From assembly GCF_000378465.1 (NCBI RefSeq), contig NZ_KB899927.1:1-46943 (forward strand): a DNA stretch of 46,943 nucleotides, read 5' to 3'. The stretch's first letter is position 1; every line of letters begins with the position of its first letter. Shown piece by piece: positions 18,759 through 26,143 of this stretch. This DNA comes from Elioraea tepidiphila DSM 17972 (lineage in GTDB: Bacteria > Pseudomonadota > Alphaproteobacteria > Acetobacterales > Acetobacteraceae). A model generated the notes under the pieces. That model was not told the origin of the DNA. It saw only the letters and a list, made by a program, of their open reading frames with translations, and did not search any database. The position numbers and the translations under genes are program-made.

Positions 18759-19726
18759 GTCACCGCGAGACTGCGGCGGATCATGCCGCGCATGGTGAGC
18801 ACGCCGAGGACGAGCAGGCCGAACGCCATCGCCGCCACCGTCGGCCCCTTCTCGTGGGTGAAGTAGAACTGGAGATAGCCCGGATTCAGCACCGACAGCG
18901 CGGCGAGGGCCACGAACGGGATGACGGTGAGGATCACCGCCGACATCCGCGCCTGGCCGGCGAGCGCCCGGCCGCGCGCAGCCGTCTGCACGCGCTTGCG
19001 CACCACGTCGGCGAGGTTCTCCAGCGTCTCGGTCAGGCTGCCGCCGGTCTGCTGCTGCAGGGTGATCGTGACGGCGAAGAAGCCGTACTCGCGCAGCCCC
19101 GTGCGGCTGTAGAGATTGAGCAGGCTCGTCTCGATCGGCACGCCGATCGCCTGTTCGGCCGTCACCTGCGCGAACTCGCGCCGCGTCGGCTCGGGGCTCT
19201 CGCGCGTGATGGTGCGGATCGCCTCGGTGACGGGGATGCCCGCCTTGAGCGCGCGCACGATCATGCCCATCGCGTCGGGCAACTGCCGGAACAACTGCTC
19301 GCGGTAGTTCGAGGTGCCGTAGGCGAACACCGACCGGGCGATCAGGACGGTGGCGGCGATACCGCCCGCGATCGCGAGGGAGCGCCCGAGCATCGCGGCG
19401 ATCAGCATGCCGCAGATCGCGCCGCCGACGGCCGCCAACACCAGCACCAGCGGCCAGGGCGCGGGATGCTCCTGCGGCCGGGAGGGGTTGAGCGCGATCA
19501 GCCGCGCCAGCCGGTGACCGGGCGAGGCGGTGTTGCGCTGGACGATCTGGATGCCGGTCTGCTGCGTCGTCTCGCGGCGCCGGCGCGACTGGGCGGTCGC
19601 CTCGCTCAGGCGGCGCGCGAGGCGCTGGTTGCGGATCTCCAGCAGCAGCAGGACCGCGCTGCCGAGCCCGACCAGGACCAGGATGACCAGCGCGATGGTC
19701 GTCGGCGAGGCCTCGGCGAAGGGCAT
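18755..19726 (-). CDS. tadB: Tad pilus inner-membrane platform protein TadB
   Basis: Partner of TadC, 323 residues. The N-terminal helix is ALVILVLVGLGSAVLLLLE, followed by a basic cytoplasmic stretch and two helices (LVLVLAAVGGAICGMLIAAM and LAIAGGIAATVLIARSVF). The T2SSF domain reads FRQLPDAMGMIVRALKAGIP, VTEAIRTITRESPEPTRREF, then TLQQQTGGSLTETLENLADV and RKRVQTAARGRALAGQARMS. Two C-terminal helices follow. These are the standard TadB blocks. The start ATG lies four bases after cpaF. Confidence 0.94.
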   Translation of the reverse strand: MPFAEASPTTIALVILVLVGLGSAVLLLLEIRNQRLARRLSEATAQSRRRRETTQQTGIQIVQRNTASPGHRLARLIALNPSRPQEHPAPWPLVLVLAAVGGAICGMLIAAMLGRSLAIAGGIAATVLIARSVFAYGTSNYREQLFRQLPDAMGMIVRALKAGIPVTEAIRTITRESPEPTRREFAQVTAEQAIGVPIETSLLNLYSRTGLREYGFFAVTITLQQQTGGSLTETLENLADVVRKRVQTAARGRALAGQARMSAVILTVIPFVALAALSVLNPGYLQFYFTHEKGPTVAAMAFGLLVLGVLTMRGMIRRSLAVT

Positions 19727-19730
19727 CGCC

Positions 19731-21128
19731 TCAGAACTCCTCGAGCGCGGCGAGCCAGGCTCGATCGAGGCCGAAATACTCGAGCCGCGCGATGAAGCCC
19801 GGGCGGATGCCGGCGGCCCGGTAGCGCCCGCGGATCCGGCCCTGGCTGTCCTCGCCCTCGTACTCGAAGGCGACGAGGTCGTTCATGGTGATGACCTCGC
19901 CTTCGAGGCCGCGCACCTCGCTCACCTGGATGACGCGGCGCGTGCCGTCGCGCATGCGCTCGATCTGGATGATCATGTCGAGCGCCGAGGCGATCTGCGT
20001 GCGGATCGCCTTCACCGGCAGGCCGAAGCTGCCCATCTGCACCATGTTCTCGACGCGGATCAGCGCGTCGCGCGCGCTGTTCGCGTGCAGTGTGCCGAGC
20101 GAGCCGTCATGGCCGGTGTTCATGGCCTGGAGCATGTCGAACGCCTCGGGCCCGCGCACCTCGCCGAGGATGATGCGGTCGGGACGCATGCGCAGCGCGT
20201 TCTTCACCAGGTCGCGCTGGGTGATCTCGCCCTTGCCTTCCAGGTTCGCCGGGCGCGTCTCCAGCCGCACGACATGCGGCTGCTGGAGCTGGAGCTCGGC
20301 CGCGTCCTCGATCGTGACGATGCGCTCGCTGTGGTCGATCAGCCGGCTCAGCGCGTTGAGCAGCGTGGTCTTGCCCGACCCGGTGCCGCCCGAGATCAGG
20401 ATGTTGAGGCGGCAGCGCGCGGCGATCTCCAGCAGCCGCGCGACCGGCGCGGTGAGCGAACCGAACTCGACCATGCGCGCGAAGTCGATCCGCTTGCGCG
20501 CGAACTTGCGGATCGAGATGCAGGGCCCGTCGAGCGCGAGCGGCGGCAGGACGATGTTGACGCGGCTGCCATCGGCGAGCCGCGCGTCCACCATCGGGCT
20601 CGACTCGTCGACGCGGCGGCCGACCGCGGCGGCGATCTTCTGCGCGATCGTCGCCGCATGGGCGGAGTCGCGGAAGCGCACATCCGACTTCTGGAGCTTG
20701 CCGCGCGCCTCGACATAGATGTTGGTCGGGCCGTTCACCATGATGTCGGTGATGGTCTCGTCGGCGAGCAGGGGTTCGAGCGGGCCGAGGCCGACCATGT
20801 CGTCGGCGATATCGCGGGCGAGCGCGGCCTGTTCGCGCGCGGAGAGCTCGATCCGGTGCTTGTCGGCGATCTGGTGGATCAGCCGTTCGAGCTCCGCGCG
20901 CAGCCGTTCGCCCGGCAGCTCCGCGGCCAGGGTCGGGTCCACCTGCTCCATGACCAGGCTCCAGAGCCTGGTGCGCGACGCCGTCGCGGCGGGCGGGGCG
21001 GCAGGCGCGGGCATGGCGGGCGCGGCCGGGCGCACGATCGGCACGGCCGCCTGCGGCGGCGGGGGCGGCGGCGCACGCTCCGCCCGCGGCGGCAGCGCCG
21101 GCTCGGTGCGGCGGCCGAAGCCGCTCAT
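19731..21128 (-). CDS. cpaF: Tad pilus assembly ATPase CpaF/TadA
   Basis: Hexameric secretion ATPase of the VirB11/GspE superfamily that powers Flp pilus polymerisation, 465 residues. A Pro-rich N-terminus (1-50) precedes the N-terminal domain (IADDMVGLGPLEPLLADE, ITDIMVNGPTNIYVEARGKL). Walker A is GGTGSGKTTLLNAL at about 247-260. The Asp box follows in ERIVTIEDAAELQL, Walker B region in RPDRIILGEVRGPEAFDML, and His box in NTGHDGSLGTLHANSARDAL. ATG 21128 is chosen because it overlaps the upstream cpaE stop as ATGA. The frame stays open 24 bases further to a GTG, which is less likely. Confidence 0.95.
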   Translation of the reverse strand: MSGFGRRTEPALPPRAERAPPPPPPQAAVPIVRPAAPAMPAPAAPPAATASRTRLWSLVMEQVDPTLAAELPGERLRAELERLIHQIADKHRIELSAREQAALARDIADDMVGLGPLEPLLADETITDIMVNGPTNIYVEARGKLQKSDVRFRDSAHAATIAQKIAAAVGRRVDESSPMVDARLADGSRVNIVLPPLALDGPCISIRKFARKRIDFARMVEFGSLTAPVARLLEIAARCRLNILISGGTGSGKTTLLNALSRLIDHSERIVTIEDAAELQLQQPHVVRLETRPANLEGKGEITQRDLVKNALRMRPDRIILGEVRGPEAFDMLQAMNTGHDGSLGTLHANSARDALIRVENMVQMGSFGLPVKAIRTQIASALDMIIQIERMRDGTRRVIQVSEVRGLEGEVITMNDLVAFEYEGEDSQGRIRGRYRAAGIRPGFIARLEYFGLDRAWLAALEEF

Positions 21129-22357
21129 CGGCCGAACAGGCGGCTGAGCCACCCGCCTCTGCGCGCGCCGACGCGCACGCCCGAGACCTCCTTGGTCAGC
21201 GCCTGCATGGCCGCGCAGAACGTCTTGTTGCGCGCGGCCGCCGGCACGCCGAGATCGGCCGCGAGCGCGAGATGCTTGGGGATGTCGGGGATCTGGAAGT
21301 CGAGCTTGGACTGCAGGCCGCGCTCGACCAGGTTGGCGGCCACGCCGCCCGGCATGCCGGCACGGTTCAGCACCGTCACCGCCTTGTCCGAGCCCGTCAC
21401 CGCGGCGAGCATGGCCTTGAAGCGCGCGGCGTCGCGGATCGAGACCACGTCGGGCGTCATCACCAGGAGGCGCAGCTGCGCCATCGTGTAGAGCGAGAGC
21501 AGCGCCGCGTCGGCCGGTGTGGGCATGTCGACGACGATGTAGTTGAAGCGGCGGCGGAGCAGCGTCATCAGCCGCGACACGCCCTCCGCGGTCGGCGCGG
21601 GCGGCGCCTCGAACGCCTCCTCGGCGGCGAGCAGGCGCAGCCGGTCCGACACGTTGACCGCCGTGCGCTCGAGGAACAGCCCATCGACGCGCTCGGGCTC
21701 CTCCAGCGCGACGCGCAGCCCCGCGCCGGCCTTGACGCCGAGCATGGTCGTGGCCGCGCCGGTCTGCAGGTTGAGGTCGAGCAGCGCCACATAGCCGCGC
21801 GTGCTCTCGGCGAGCTGGACGGCGAGATTGACCGCGACGGTGGTGGTGCCGACGCCGCCATGGGTGCCCGAGACCGTGATGACGCGCCCGCCGACCTGTT
21901 CCGCGCCGCCCGGCATCCGCCCGTGCACGACCGGCAGGAACAGCCGCGCGACGTTGTCGCGCGTCAGCGGCTTGTAGAGATACTCGACGACGCCGAGGCC
22001 GCGCGTGATCTCGCGGTAGAAGCCCATGTCGGTGCGGTCGCCGATCACCAGCACCTTCACGTCGGGCTCGCAGACGCCGGCGAGGTCATCGAGTGCGACC
22101 AGCGGATCGCTGGTGCCGCTGACATCGACGATCAGCACCTGCGGCGTCGGGCTGCGCGCGAGCTCGCGGATGGCGACGCTGACATTGCCGCGCACAAGGG
22201 TGAGCTTGTCGGCGAGGTCCGCCATGGCGGTGCGCAGCGTCGCCTCGGCCTCGGGATCGGCCGTGTAGGCGGCGACCAGCGGCCGGCTCAGCACGATCGG
22301 GCGCGCGGCGGGCTCGGCGGCGGCCTCGTCGGCGGTCTTCTTCTCCAGATCCAGCAT
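21125..22357 (-). CDS. cpaE: CpaE-like Tad pilus localisation protein, copy 2
   Basis: 410-residue CpaE/TadZ protein in the canonical operon position between the CpaD-like gene and cpaF. It has the same layout as copy 1. The pseudo-receiver domain contains PTPQVLIVDVSG, then VCEPDVKVLVIGDRTDMGFY and YLYKPLTRDNVARLFLP. The ParA-like domain has P-loop SGTHGGVGTTTVAVNLA, with His and Thr in place of the two lysines, and continues YVALLDLNLQTGAATTMLG and YIVVDMPTPADA. It is clearly paralogous to copy 1 over the full length (VCEPDVKVLV and KPLTRD are shared). A strong ribosome site, GGAGGGCAG, precedes ATG 22357. It ends in RRGGWLSRLFGR, comparable to the copy 1 tail RRRSLWSLLRR. Confidence 0.92.
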   Translation of the reverse strand: MLDLEKKTADEAAAEPAARPIVLSRPLVAAYTADPEAEATLRTAMADLADKLTLVRGNVSVAIRELARSPTPQVLIVDVSGTSDPLVALDDLAGVCEPDVKVLVIGDRTDMGFYREITRGLGVVEYLYKPLTRDNVARLFLPVVHGRMPGGAEQVGGRVITVSGTHGGVGTTTVAVNLAVQLAESTRGYVALLDLNLQTGAATTMLGVKAGAGLRVALEEPERVDGLFLERTAVNVSDRLRLLAAEEAFEAPPAPTAEGVSRLMTLLRRRFNYIVVDMPTPADAALLSLYTMAQLRLLVMTPDVVSIRDAARFKAMLAAVTGSDKAVTVLNRAGMPGGVAANLVERGLQSKLDFQIPDIPKHLALAADLGVPAAARNKTFCAAMQALTKEVSGVRVGARRGGWLSRLFGR

Positions 22358-22376
22358 CTGCCCTCCGGGAACCTGC

Positions 22377-22649
22377 CTAGCGACCGATCTGCGAGGCGCG
22401 GATATCCGGCAGCGGCTTCAGGTCGTCGTCTTCCAGCCGCTCGATCGCGTTCGTCGCCTGGCGGCCCCGCCCGGTCGGATCGCCGACACCCTGCCGCAGA
22501 TGCGAGGGGTCGACGATCATCGCGCGCAGATTGGCGGCATTGGCGCCGCTCGGGCGCCAGGTGCCCTCGCGCTGGCTCGGATCGCTCGCCGCGCCGCAGC
22601 CGGACACCAGCAGGACGGCCGCCAGGGCCGGAACGAGACCGCGCAGCAT
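22377..22649 (-). CDS. Very short CpaD-like Tad lipoprotein
   Basis: 90-residue lipoprotein with a signal peptide ending in lipobox LVSGC (Cys18). The rest (NAANLRAMIVDPSHLRQGVG, then ATNAIERLEDDDLKPLP) matches the C-terminal part of CpaD, where N-L-x-A-M-x-x-D-P-x-x-L-x-x-G is the conserved block. The full CpaD beta-rich front part, typically more than 100 residues, is missing. The gene has an intact start, stop and spacing (5 bases after cpaC, 19 before cpaE), so it looks like a functional minimal form rather than a fragment. It probably helps secretin assembly in the outer membrane. The assignment rests on one motif plus operon position. Confidence 0.7.
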   Translation of the reverse strand: MLRGLVPALAAVLLVSGCGAASDPSQREGTWRPSGANAANLRAMIVDPSHLRQGVGDPTGRGRQATNAIERLEDDDLKPLPDIRASQIGR

Positions 22650-22654
22650 GGCGC

Positions 22655-24097
22655 CTACTCCACGATGAAGCCGATCTGCCCGGGCACGCGCGGCGGGGCC
22701 GCCTCGCGTGAGAGCTGGCGATGGAACAGGATGCGCTCGATGTCGTTGGCCGGGCGCACGCCGTCGGTCGGCAGGGCGAGTCGGCCCGGATCCGAGACCG
22801 GCCGCACGAGATAGGGCGTGACGATGATCACGAGCTCGCTGTCGTTGCGGCGGAAGCGGTCGGACTTGAAGAGCGCGCCGAGGATGGGGATCTCGCCGAG
22901 GAACGGCAGGCCGGAGGAGGCGATGCGGCTGCCGTCCTGCAACAGCCCGGCGATCGCGAAGGACTGGCCGCTGCCGAGCTCCACCGTGGTTTCGGCGCGC
23001 CGGACGCGCAGGGCCGGGATCCGCACCACGCCGCCCGCGACCGGCAGGCTGATCGCGCCCTCCTCGGTCAGCTCGCTGACCTCGGGGCGGACCTTCAGGC
23101 TGATCCGGGTCGCATCCAGGACGGTGGGGACGAAGGCGAGCGAGACGCCGAACTGCTTGAACTCGATCGTGATGCTGGTGCCCTGCGAGGTGCCGACCGG
23201 GACCGGGAACTCGCCGCCGGCGAGGAACGAGGCGGTCTCGCCGCTCTGCGCGGTCAGGTTCGGCTCGGCGAGGATGCTGATCAGCTGGTCCTGCGCCAGC
23301 GCGTCGATCAGGCCGTTGATGTCGAACGAGCTCGAGCTGTAGCCGCCGGCGATGAAGTTGCGCCCGGCCTCGCCGCCCAGGCCCGGGATCAGCCGCGCGC
23401 CGGCGAAGGTGCCGGTGAGCAGGCCGAAGGCGAAGCGCCCCGTGTTGCCGAGCGCCTGCCAGTTGAAGCCGAGATCGCGCGTGATGGTGCGCGACACCTC
23501 GGCGACGCGCACGCGCAGATTGACCTGGAGCGCGCCGCCGATGCGCAGCTGGTCGATCACGCGCTCGCCCTCGGGCAGGCCGCTGCGGGCGACGGTGAAG
23601 GCGCGCTGCGCGTCGGCCGCCGTGGGCACCTCGCCGGAGAGCATGACCCCGCCGGGCACGCGCCGGACCGAGATGTTGCTGCCGCCGGGCACGATCGAGC
23701 GGATCGCCGCCTCGAGCGCGGGCAGGGCGGGTGCGGCCGCGACCGCGGGGCCGGGCGCGCCGGGCGGTCGCGGCGGCGGGCCGACGGTGACCTCGTAGCT
23801 CGCGATCTCCGAGCCGTCCGCCGCCGTCGCCACCACCACGGTGCGGCCGCGGCCGACACCCGAGATGAACAGCGTGGTCGGCGAGGCGGCCTGCACGCGC
23901 GCGACGCGCGGATCGGCGGCGAACACGGTGGCGGCGGCCTGGGGCAGGGTGACGAGCTGCCCCCCGCCGGGCTCGATCGTCAGCGTGCCGCGTCCCTGCT
24001 GCGCCGCTGCCGGCCCCGCGCCCGTCGCTACCGCCGCGACAACGGCGCCGGCCAGGCACAGGGCGAGCGCGATGTGATGGAGCGCGCGCATCCTCAT
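22655..24097 (-). CDS. cpaC: Tad pilus outer-membrane secretin CpaC/RcpA
   Basis: Outer-membrane secretin channel for the Flp pilus, 480 residues. It has a signal peptide (LALCLAGAVVAAVATGAGPAAA/Q in part). An N-terminal pilus-formation domain follows (GGGQLVTLPQAAATVFAADP, RVARVQAASPTTLFISGVGR). A BON-like domain comes next (SNISVRRVPGGVMLSGEVP). The secretin domain holds SILAEPNLTAQSGETASFLA, GGEFPVPVG, FVPTVLDATRISLKVRPEVS and GQSFAIAGLLQDGSR. The C-terminal S-domain-like end is FHRQLSREAAPPRVPGQ. ATG 24097 overlaps the cpaB stop (ATGA); ATG 24091 is an alternative. Confidence 0.95.
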   Translation of the reverse strand: MRMRALHHIALALCLAGAVVAAVATGAGPAAAQQGRGTLTIEPGGGQLVTLPQAAATVFAADPRVARVQAASPTTLFISGVGRGRTVVVATAADGSEIASYEVTVGPPPRPPGAPGPAVAAAPALPALEAAIRSIVPGGSNISVRRVPGGVMLSGEVPTAADAQRAFTVARSGLPEGERVIDQLRIGGALQVNLRVRVAEVSRTITRDLGFNWQALGNTGRFAFGLLTGTFAGARLIPGLGGEAGRNFIAGGYSSSSFDINGLIDALAQDQLISILAEPNLTAQSGETASFLAGGEFPVPVGTSQGTSITIEFKQFGVSLAFVPTVLDATRISLKVRPEVSELTEEGAISLPVAGGVVRIPALRVRRAETTVELGSGQSFAIAGLLQDGSRIASSGLPFLGEIPILGALFKSDRFRRNDSELVIIVTPYLVRPVSDPGRLALPTDGVRPANDIERILFHRQLSREAAPPRVPGQIGFIVE

Positions 24098-24966
24098 CGG
24101 AAGATGACCTCCTGGCGATCGTCGCCCTGGATGATGCGCATCCTGGCCCCGACCGGCCGCTCGATGCGGTCGCTCTCGGACAGGGCCGGCGAGACGTCGC
24201 CGCCGAACACCGAGCGGCGGGCGCGCTCCCCGCTCTCGGAATCGCCGTCCATCGCGCGGATCGTGAGCGAGAGCCGGCCGAGCTGGCCCGCGACGGCGAC
24301 GCGTTCGGCCTCCTCGGGCGTCACCTCCAGCGTGACCGTGCGCGCGACCCTGCCCTCGGGCGAGGCATTGGCGCCCGCGGCGTCCTGGGTGAGCTGCTGG
24401 TCGACCGCGATCACGCGCACGTCGTTCAGCACGGTCTCGCCCACCACCCGGCGCGAGAGCTGGGTGACGCGCTCGTCGAGCGACTGGGTCAGCAGCAGAT
24501 CGACCCGGTCGCCGGGCCAGATCAGGCCGGCGGTGCCGGTGACGGCATCGACGCCGACGGTGATCGCGCGCATGTTCGGGCGCAGCACGGCGGCGAGGAA
24601 GCCGCGGTCGCGCGGGCGCAGCACGTCCTCGATCGCGATGCGTTCGCCGGGCTCGAGATAGCGGCGCACCAGGGCGCCGGCGAGTTCGGCGCGCGTCTCC
24701 GGAGTGTCGCGCAGCACGCCCCCGCCGGCCTCGCCGGTCGGCACCTCGCGCACGCCGAGATCCTCGGCGCGCAGCAGCGATCCGGCCGGGATCGGGCGGG
24801 CTGCGACGAGGGTGCGGACCAACAGCGGCGGCGGCGGCTGGTTCGGGACCGTTTCGGAGACGACGGTGCGGGCGGGCTGGGCCGGCAGCAGCGCCTGCAT
24901 GCCAAGGAGCGACAGGCCTGCCGCCGCGAGGACAATCAGACCGATAAGGATGATGCGGACGGCCAT
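24094..24966 (-). CDS. cpaB: Tad pilus assembly protein CpaB/RcpC (SAF domain)
   Basis: Periplasmic, membrane-anchored Tad component of 290 residues. The N-terminal signal/anchor is RIILIGLIVLAAAGLSLLG. The SAF domain starts at VRTLVAARPIPAGSLLRAED. The RcpC/CpaB C-terminal domain contains RYLEPGERIAIEDVLRPRDR, MRAITVGVDAVTGTAGLIWP, then GDRVDLLLTQ and TVTLEVTPEEAERVAVAGQL. It probably interacts with the secretin and cell wall. It begins four bases after cpaA and overlaps cpaC. Confidence 0.94.
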   Translation of the reverse strand: MAVRIILIGLIVLAAAGLSLLGMQALLPAQPARTVVSETVPNQPPPPLLVRTLVAARPIPAGSLLRAEDLGVREVPTGEAGGGVLRDTPETRAELAGALVRRYLEPGERIAIEDVLRPRDRGFLAAVLRPNMRAITVGVDAVTGTAGLIWPGDRVDLLLTQSLDERVTQLSRRVVGETVLNDVRVIAVDQQLTQDAAGANASPEGRVARTVTLEVTPEEAERVAVAGQLGRLSLTIRAMDGDSESGERARRSVFGGDVSPALSESDRIERPVGARMRIIQGDDRQEVIFR

Positions 24967-24970
24967 GCCG

Positions 24971-25483
24971 TCACTGCATCATGAAATGGTTGCTGAAGTA
25001 TGTAAGCCCGCCGATGGCAATGGCGACGCCGTAGGGCAGAGGGCCGCGCCGCCGCATGCGCCAGCGTTCGGCGGCGGCCACGCGGGCGAGGGCCGAGGCG
25101 CCGCGTCCGGCGGGCGCGACAGTGGCGGGGATGAGGCGTTGCGCGGCCAGATAGCCAAGGGCGAGCACGCCGCCGCTGAGGGCGGTGGCGACGACGAAAT
25201 CCCAGATCGTTGCCGGCGGCAGGCCGAGCGCGACCGCTGAGGCAAGCTTGACGTCGCCGCCGCCCAGCACGCCGCGTGCGAAGCCGGCGAACAGCAGGAT
25301 GAACAGGACACCCGCGGCCGCGACGGTCGCCGCCAGGGGCCCCGGTCCCTCGACCATCCGCAAGGCGAGGCCGGCCAGGGCCACCACCGCCGAGGCGGCG
25401 TTCGGAATCCGGCGGACCGCGAGATCAGAGCAGGCGGCCACGATCAACGCCGCGGCGATGACGATCAGGAGCAGGGTCGTCAT
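24971..25483 (-). CDS. cpaA: Prepilin peptidase CpaA/TadV
   Basis: Inner-membrane aspartic protease that cleaves the Flp prepilin leader and TadE/F pseudopilins, 170 residues with about five to six hydrophobic helices. The two catalytic Asp are in the family contexts ACSDLAVRRIPN (about D20) and GGGDVKLASA (GxGD motif). It is the short TadV type lacking the N-terminal methylase domain of GspO/PilD. It lies 125 bases downstream of flp, after a strong hairpin, and heads the cpaABC-DEF-tadBCD order. Confidence 0.93.
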   Translation of the reverse strand: MTTLLLIVIAAALIVAACSDLAVRRIPNAASAVVALAGLALRMVEGPGPLAATVAAAGVLFILLFAGFARGVLGGGDVKLASAVALGLPPATIWDFVVATALSGGVLALGYLAAQRLIPATVAPAGRGASALARVAAAERWRMRRRGPLPYGVAIAIGGLTYFSNHFMMQ

Positions 25484-25537
25484 GGGTTCCGACCGTCCGG
25501 CGGGGCGGCGCGCGGCTCACGCGCCTCGGAACGGCGA

Positions 25538-25560
25538 CGGGGCCGCACAAGGCGGCCCCG
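25538..25560 (-). terminator. Hairpin between flp and cpaA
   Basis: CGGGGCCGC-ACAAG-GCGGCCCCG is a perfect nine-base stem with a five-base loop, about 50 bases past the flp stop. No long T run follows on the minus strand. It fits an attenuator that allows high pilin expression with reduced read-through into the assembly genes, a common Tad arrangement. Confidence 0.6.
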
Positions 25561-25608
25561 CGTTCCCCCGCCGCGACCCGAATGCGGCGCGACCGGCCTC
25601 AGGCCGGA

Positions 25609-25809
25609 TCAGGGACTGCCGCTGCCGGTCAGGGCCGTGGCGACGGAGTTGAACGCCGTCGTCAAGCCGCCGGCGACGCCGCTGAGAACGCCGACCAGCG
25701 CGACGATGATGACCGCCGCGATCACGCCGTACTCGATCGCCGTCACGCCCTTCTCGTCGCGGCGGAGGGTGGCGAGGCGGGACCGAACCAAGCTGTATGC
25801 CTTCAACAT
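25609..25809 (-). CDS. flp: Flp-family type IVb pilin
   Basis: Major pilin subunit of the Tad pilus, 66 residues. The prepilin leader ends DEKG, and cleavage by CpaA is expected before VTAIEYG. The hydrophobic polymerisation helix VTAIEYGVIAAVIIVALVGV carries the essential Glu5 and Tyr6 of the mature protein. A short Gly/Ser/Thr-rich tail ends GSGSP. The ATG at 25809 has GGAAG six bases upstream. The frame is open further upstream, but that region is the promoter. It is first in the minus-strand Tad operon, followed by a hairpin. Confidence 0.95.
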   Translation of the reverse strand: MLKAYSLVRSRLATLRRDEKGVTAIEYGVIAAVIIVALVGVLSGVAGGLTTAFNSVATALTGSGSP

Positions 25810-26143
25810 GTGCAGTCTTCCTTCTGCCGGGGACACCCGGCCCGACGCTCGCAGTGAATCGTTAAAGATTCGTTGCCGGGCATGATCCGATCGGCAAGCG
25901 ATCGTGAAAAAGACTCGCCATGGATTGATTGTTTCCTGTCGGCGACAGACAGGCGTCGGCACATGGTGGGGATAAAGCGTCCTCGAACATGCAAACCCGC
26001 ATGTATTCGTATGACGACTGCATCCGTAGTCGCGCGTGCTGTCGTGTGCGCCGCCACGATTTCGGTGAACCTGCAATAAACCGTTAACCGCCTGCTTCTA
26101 GGGTCGGTCGAAGCCTCGCGCAGGACGCCAGGGCCGACCGGAC
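25810..26143. promoter_or_regulatory. Divergent promoter region of flp and tadG-like genes
   Basis: These 334 bases separate the pilin gene (minus) from the TadG-like gene (plus) and are visibly more AT-rich than the surroundings. They hold no convincing gene. TTAAAG (about 25862-25867) and TTAACC (26084-26089) resemble half-sites of CtrA (TTAA-N7-TTAA), but no full site is seen. A perfect inverted repeat lies at 25987-26004. Exact promoters could not be assigned. Confidence 0.55.
25987..26004. promoter_or_regulatory. Perfect palindromic operator candidate
   Basis: ACATGC-AAACCC-GCATGT has exact six-base arms with a six-base spacer, near the middle of the divergent flp/tadG promoter region. 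The size and symmetry fit a dimeric helix-turn-helix regulator site. No regulator gene is adjacent, and the assignment is by pattern only. Confidence 0.4.

Noticed and set aside
19530-21491. 653-codon plus-strand frame opposite cpaF
   Set aside because: Asp/Arg/Ala/His-biased composition with no domain, and exactly antisense to the clear CpaF/TadB coding sequence.
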